NCBI GenBank assembly: GCA_903837255.1
Contig: CAILTZ010000392.1
Coordinates: 1-16,496, forward strand
Source: an uncultured Pirellula sp.
GTDB lineage: Bacteria; Planctomycetota; Planctomycetia; Pirellulales; Pirellulaceae
Reading direction: 5' to 3'
DNA: 16,496 nt
This document shows, piece by piece, positions 14,401-16,496 of the stretch; position 1 is the first letter of the stretch; each line of letters starts with the position of its first letter. Made by a program: the position numbers and the translations under genes. The notes below the pieces were generated by a model, which made no database searches, was not told where the DNA came from, and saw only the letters and a program-made list of their open reading frames with translations.

Positions 14401-16486
14401 CGCCCAAAGGTGTCGAACCGTTGTAAACGACGCTGTGGAAGCCGCTGGCAGGGAACGTCTGAACGTAACCCGGTTCGACGACTTCGCGGATCGAGTAGGT
14501 ACCAGCAAGTGGAGGAGTCAGCAGGTAGGAGCCGTCGGCTTTGGTTAGCGTTGCAGGTTCGCCGACGTCGGGTCGAGCGTCACCATCGAGGTCCAGGTAA
14601 ATGTAGACACCAGACAGCCCTGGTTCGCCGGCGTCGCGTACTCCGTCGCCATTGATATCCAGCCATTTAAAGCCGGTTGACAGCCCTGAAGGAGCAAAGG
14701 ATCCGAAGTTGGCGGTGGTTGTCGTGTTGAGAACTACGTTGACCGTTTTGGTTTCTTCGGCGGTGTTCGAGGCCAACCAACCAGTGGGTCGCACGACTCG
14801 CAATTTTTGTTGACCGGCACCGGTCAGCAGCGTGTATCTACCGAGCGAATCGGTCGTTGCGCGAGGTTCGCTGTTATCCAGGATGGCATTGTTGTTGGTG
14901 TCAGCGTAAACCTGCCAGCCTGCCAAACCCAATTCCCCAGCGTCTTGGCGGGAGTTGCGATTGAAATCGTTGTAGACCACGCCGGTGATTGTCCCGGAGG
15001 CTTTGCCCGACGACAGAGCGTAAGCCATATTGATTGCATGGTCGATCGAGCCTCCGACGATACCGGTGCCACCCGTGGCGTACCTGTCTTTGCGGAAGGC
15101 GATATCGATGTCATCGGTGGTTCCGAAGATACCATCTGGGCCGACCCCTAGTCGGGAGATCGCGTAGTCGACTCCACCGGAGTCCATGAGTGCCAGGGTG
15201 GCATTCGCATTGTTTTGGTGAAGAGCGCCGAAGAAGTGACCAGCTTCGTGACTAGCGGTGTTTCCGACCCCAACCCCGATCATGTCAATCACCGACTTAG
15301 AAGCCGATCGAGGGGTCGCATCAGCGGCTTCGTCGAAGAACACCTCTGGCAATACCACGGCGGTTTCTTGTCGGACGAAGTTTCCAATGTCAACACTCTG
15401 GGCGATACCTCGGGTAGGAATTCCGAGATCCAGAACACCGCCACCGATGATCACTCGCGATACATTGGGCAGACCCCAGGGGTCCGCATTGTCGCGACTG
15501 TTTCTGATTTCAACGTCGAACTCGCCAGGGTTGCCGGTAGTGCCGTAGTAACCATTTCCACCGGTCAATCCTACAGTCCTTTGGAAATTGAATTTGACGC
15601 GATTGACGATCGCGTCGATGGTTTGATTGACATCGGCTTCAGTGAACCCAAAGGGGTCGAGAGTATCGAGCAGCGATGGCAAACGAACCGTGCCGGGTGC
15701 TCCAAAAATCGAGGTGTCGAGGATTTCACCGTTGAAATCTAGATAGAGAATCTGTTTGGTTCCAACAGGTTCCAATTCATAGGTGCTGCGAGTTGCCCGC
15801 ATGGTCGAGGTGTAAGTTCCGCCATTGGCACCTCCGAGTCGGACGTAGTAACGGCCCGTCTCGGGTATGACCGTCGCGAACGATCGAGATACAGCAGGGG
15901 ATGCCTTGAAGGGATTACCTTGAGGCAACAGGGCGTTGACGTTCGAATCAACTCCTATCATTTCGACGCCAGTGCTGTCGGCCATGCTCAAGTCCAGGCC
16001 GGCGGCGAACTGCGCAGTGACCTCGACGGAGAAGAAGTCTCCTTTTCGCAAGTCGACTGCGAAGACATCGGTGTCGGGCAAACGAGTGATCGTGTCGGCT
16101 TGGAGCTGTCCTCGGACTGTCACGACCTGGAAACCGCCAGCTACGGTCGAGAGAGGTAACAGGTTCGCGGTTGCAGCGGTGTTGTTTGGCTCTCGCTCCG
16201 TGCCATCAAAGCCACCGGACTCACCCGATCCGCCTGGTGCTCGGGATCCGCCGGTATTGCCGCCCAAATCAGCCCTGCGGTTGTATTCCGCTTGAGAGAT
16301 GAAGCTTGGGAGGTCGGCAGTGTACTTGCCGATCTGGGGATACGACAAGCGAGGATCGTCTAGATCCACCGCCATCAACTTTCGATCTTCAAGATTTTCA
16401 AGCACGAGGCGTCGCGCCGCGGAACGCTTTCCTCTCGCATTGGCCGATTTGCTCATTTGATCAAAAGCGCGACGTTTTTGCGACAT
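11402..16486 (-). CDS. Giant planctomycete surface protein with metzincin metalloprotease, repeat domains and dockerin-like end
   Basis: The protein has 1694 residues. Visible order: a basic N-terminus with the planctomycete motif LENLEDRKLMA (29-39); a Gly/Ser linker; a PPC domain (about 97-235, EREPNNTA to YYVRLGG); and a peptidase domain (about 245-435) with zinc motif HEAGHFFGALH (413-423) and Met-turn candidate ALMD (432-435). Next come two SdrD-B-like domains (497-600, 605-700), a WGDAPAPY segment and GEVED domain (707-875), and cadherin/Big_9-like domains (about 880-970, 975-1063, 1255-1350). A duplicated unnamed module follows (1071-1250, 1358-1524), then two dockerin-like Ca-binding repeats (DVNNDGFVSPIDA at 1543, DVNEDGYLSPLDI at 1588) and an acidic tail. 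I infer a secreted, wall- or surface-bound protease-adhesin. M11 is a credible alternative start, and the upstream region is cut by the window edge. A terminator follows at 11333-11376. Confidence 0.9.
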   Translation of the reverse strand: MSQKRRAFDQMSKSANARGKRSAARRLVLENLEDRKLMAVDLDDPRLSYPQIGKYTADLPSFISQAEYNRRADLGGNTGGSRAPGGSGESGGFDGTEREPNNTAATANLLPLSTVAGGFQVVTVRGQLQADTITRLPDTDVFAVDLRKGDFFSVEVTAQFAAGLDLSMADSTGVEMIGVDSNVNALLPQGNPFKASPAVSRSFATVIPETGRYYVRLGGANGGTYTSTMRATRSTYELEPVGTKQILYLDFNGEILDTSIFGAPGTVRLPSLLDTLDPFGFTEADVNQTIDAIVNRVKFNFQRTVGLTGGNGYYGTTGNPGEFDVEIRNSRDNADPWGLPNVSRVIIGGGVLDLGIPTRGIAQSVDIGNFVRQETAVVLPEVFFDEAADATPRSASKSVIDMIGVGVGNTASHEAGHFFGALHQNNANATLALMDSGGVDYAISRLGVGPDGIFGTTDDIDIAFRKDRYATGGTGIVGGSIDHAINMAYALSSGKASGTITGVVYNDFNRNSRQDAGELGLAGWQVYADTNNNAILDNSEPRATTDSLGRYTLLTGAGQQKLRVVRPTGWLASNTAEETKTVNVVLNTTTTANFGSFAPSGLSTGFKWLDINGDGVRDAGEPGLSGVYIYLDLDGDARPDVGEPATLTKADGSYLLTPPLAGTYSIREVVEPGYVQTFPASGFHSVVYNGSTPLGGFDFGNRESSDWGDAPAPYATLRSNNGASAGQFDGFRLGTNWDAEIDGRPTSTANGDDTNGPLNASGNVINDEDGVTLLTPLVRGDNQNIIRINVTNTTGAGAFVQGWIDFNGNGVWGDPGEQIVSNLSAVAGDNLVTFTVPANAVNNGFARFRLSQTRDVGPTGRTAAGEVEDYVYTINNGPRTILQNDSFTVARNSTANIFDVLANDFLPPNDPVSAVLPGPSAQGGTISIGPNNTLRYTPPRGFFGQDSFTYTVVFASGKRETANVTVNVNLQFTDPVAVDDSFDLPTNSVSYPLNVLLNDIEGAGGSLVVTNFTNPDKGGAVSIGSGGLSLRYTPRRGFGGTESFTYTVTDGQGKSTTARVTVHTLEGDRLDDNVEFSFGFRDMAGNPVTSVTQGDQFQVYVYTYDLRPERGAGQTPPTSVQNPGVYAAYLDMLYSSNIVLPSSPGANTTLDFANAPVAPYRSGISGSASVPGVIRSLGAFTGAEKPPFSFADPSLMTILTFTARSAGLAEFVGDPANDSPNTDVVLYNPPNAPVPLEQVRYLRSTIEVVPKGTELPFAVDDSTAELPLNSTSFINVLANDIVGTAGPIRITSVTQPANGVVSIDNRGTTNPSDDRIQFVPFTSSLGFSDQFTYSIADTRGFTSTATVTLKVGDTSLNDKMKIQLKAFDLNGKPITSIASGSQFELRGYVQDLRSPTSQSGVFAAYQDILYDRNLVAVQTSPNGLGFQIEFAAGPNGYSNGKSGDIRIPGLINEVGSFQDSASPLGTSELLQFSIRMKANTPGVAKFVADPADISPFHDSLLYSDPRNKVPYDQISYLPAELVITGGSGSAGGEGNTNPFNRFDVNNDGFVSPIDALILVNQVNTKGGGALGSGGGGEGELPGDKYYVDVNEDGYLSPLDILWVVNRINGSNGSGEGEAAPAITTFATSDAATMVDVPAPVQANWNARSSVPTWASKLGVDPNSVDSLLAGYAAQEDKEESNVGLLDDLFANDLI
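15218..15250 (-). other. Metzincin zinc-binding motif HExxHxxGxxH
   Basis: Codons for HEAGHFFGALH supply three zinc-ligand histidines (413, 417, 423), the catalytic Glu414 and the metzincin glycine (420). Met434 follows 11 residues after the third histidine, close to the matrixin (MMP) spacing. All key residues are intact, so catalytic activity is plausible. Confidence 0.85.
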
Positions 16487-16496
16487 GTTCGATTCC

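Overview
The window looks like chromosomal DNA of a planctomycete, most likely a Pirellulaceae/Rhodopirellula-type organism (inference). The main reason is the 1694-residue surface protein at the right end. It carries the planctomycete N-terminal motif LENLEDRKLMA, followed by PPC, SdrD-B-like, GEVED, cadherin/Big_9-like and dockerin-like modules. A Tat-exported Gfo/Idh/MocA oxidoreductase, several lipoproteins and weak or absent Shine-Dalgarno sequences fit the same group.

Left part (1-3700) is an accessory, decayed region that resembles the remains of a defence or restriction island. A leftward gene running off the left edge encodes a DUF2075-type P-loop NTPase with a PD-(D/E)XK-like N-terminal domain. 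Divergent from it is an unrecognised 197-residue protein that also has a plausible PD-(D/E)XK signature. Next come a truncated, frameshifted IS66-family remnant (about 1889-2285) and, directly after it, the C-terminal third of a large SNF2-like helicase whose front half is gone. A 500-base non-coding stretch with two palindromic repeat structures closes this part.

Central part (3691-8705) is ordinary chromosome. A leftward coiled-coil/proline-rich lipoprotein is divergent from a rightward cassette: a small lipoprotein with an SLBB-like C-terminus, an AEC-family permease 5 bases downstream, then a MarR-family regulator with its own promoter and palindromic operator, and 33 bases later a flavin-dependent halogenase-like oxidoreductase. 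The MarR protein probably controls itself and the flavoenzyme.

Right part (8708-16486) is all leftward. The giant multidomain gene (11402-16486) ends at a strong bidirectional terminator (11333-11376). Beyond it lie a minimal N-acetylglucosamine-6-phosphate deacetylase-like amidohydrolase (10319-11257) and a Tat-dependent Gfo/Idh/MocA oxidoreductase (8708-10174). These two may form a sugar or amino-sugar catabolic pair. The giant protein contains a complete metzincin motif (HEAGHFFGALH) with a matrixin-like Met-turn, so it is probably a surface metalloprotease and not merely an adhesin.

The most notable points are the metzincin inside the giant LEPRxLL-type protein and its duplicated, unnamed approximately 170-residue module, the pair of nuclease-like genes beside an IS66-truncated helicase, and the MarR promoter with overlapping palindromes in front of a halogenase-like gene.
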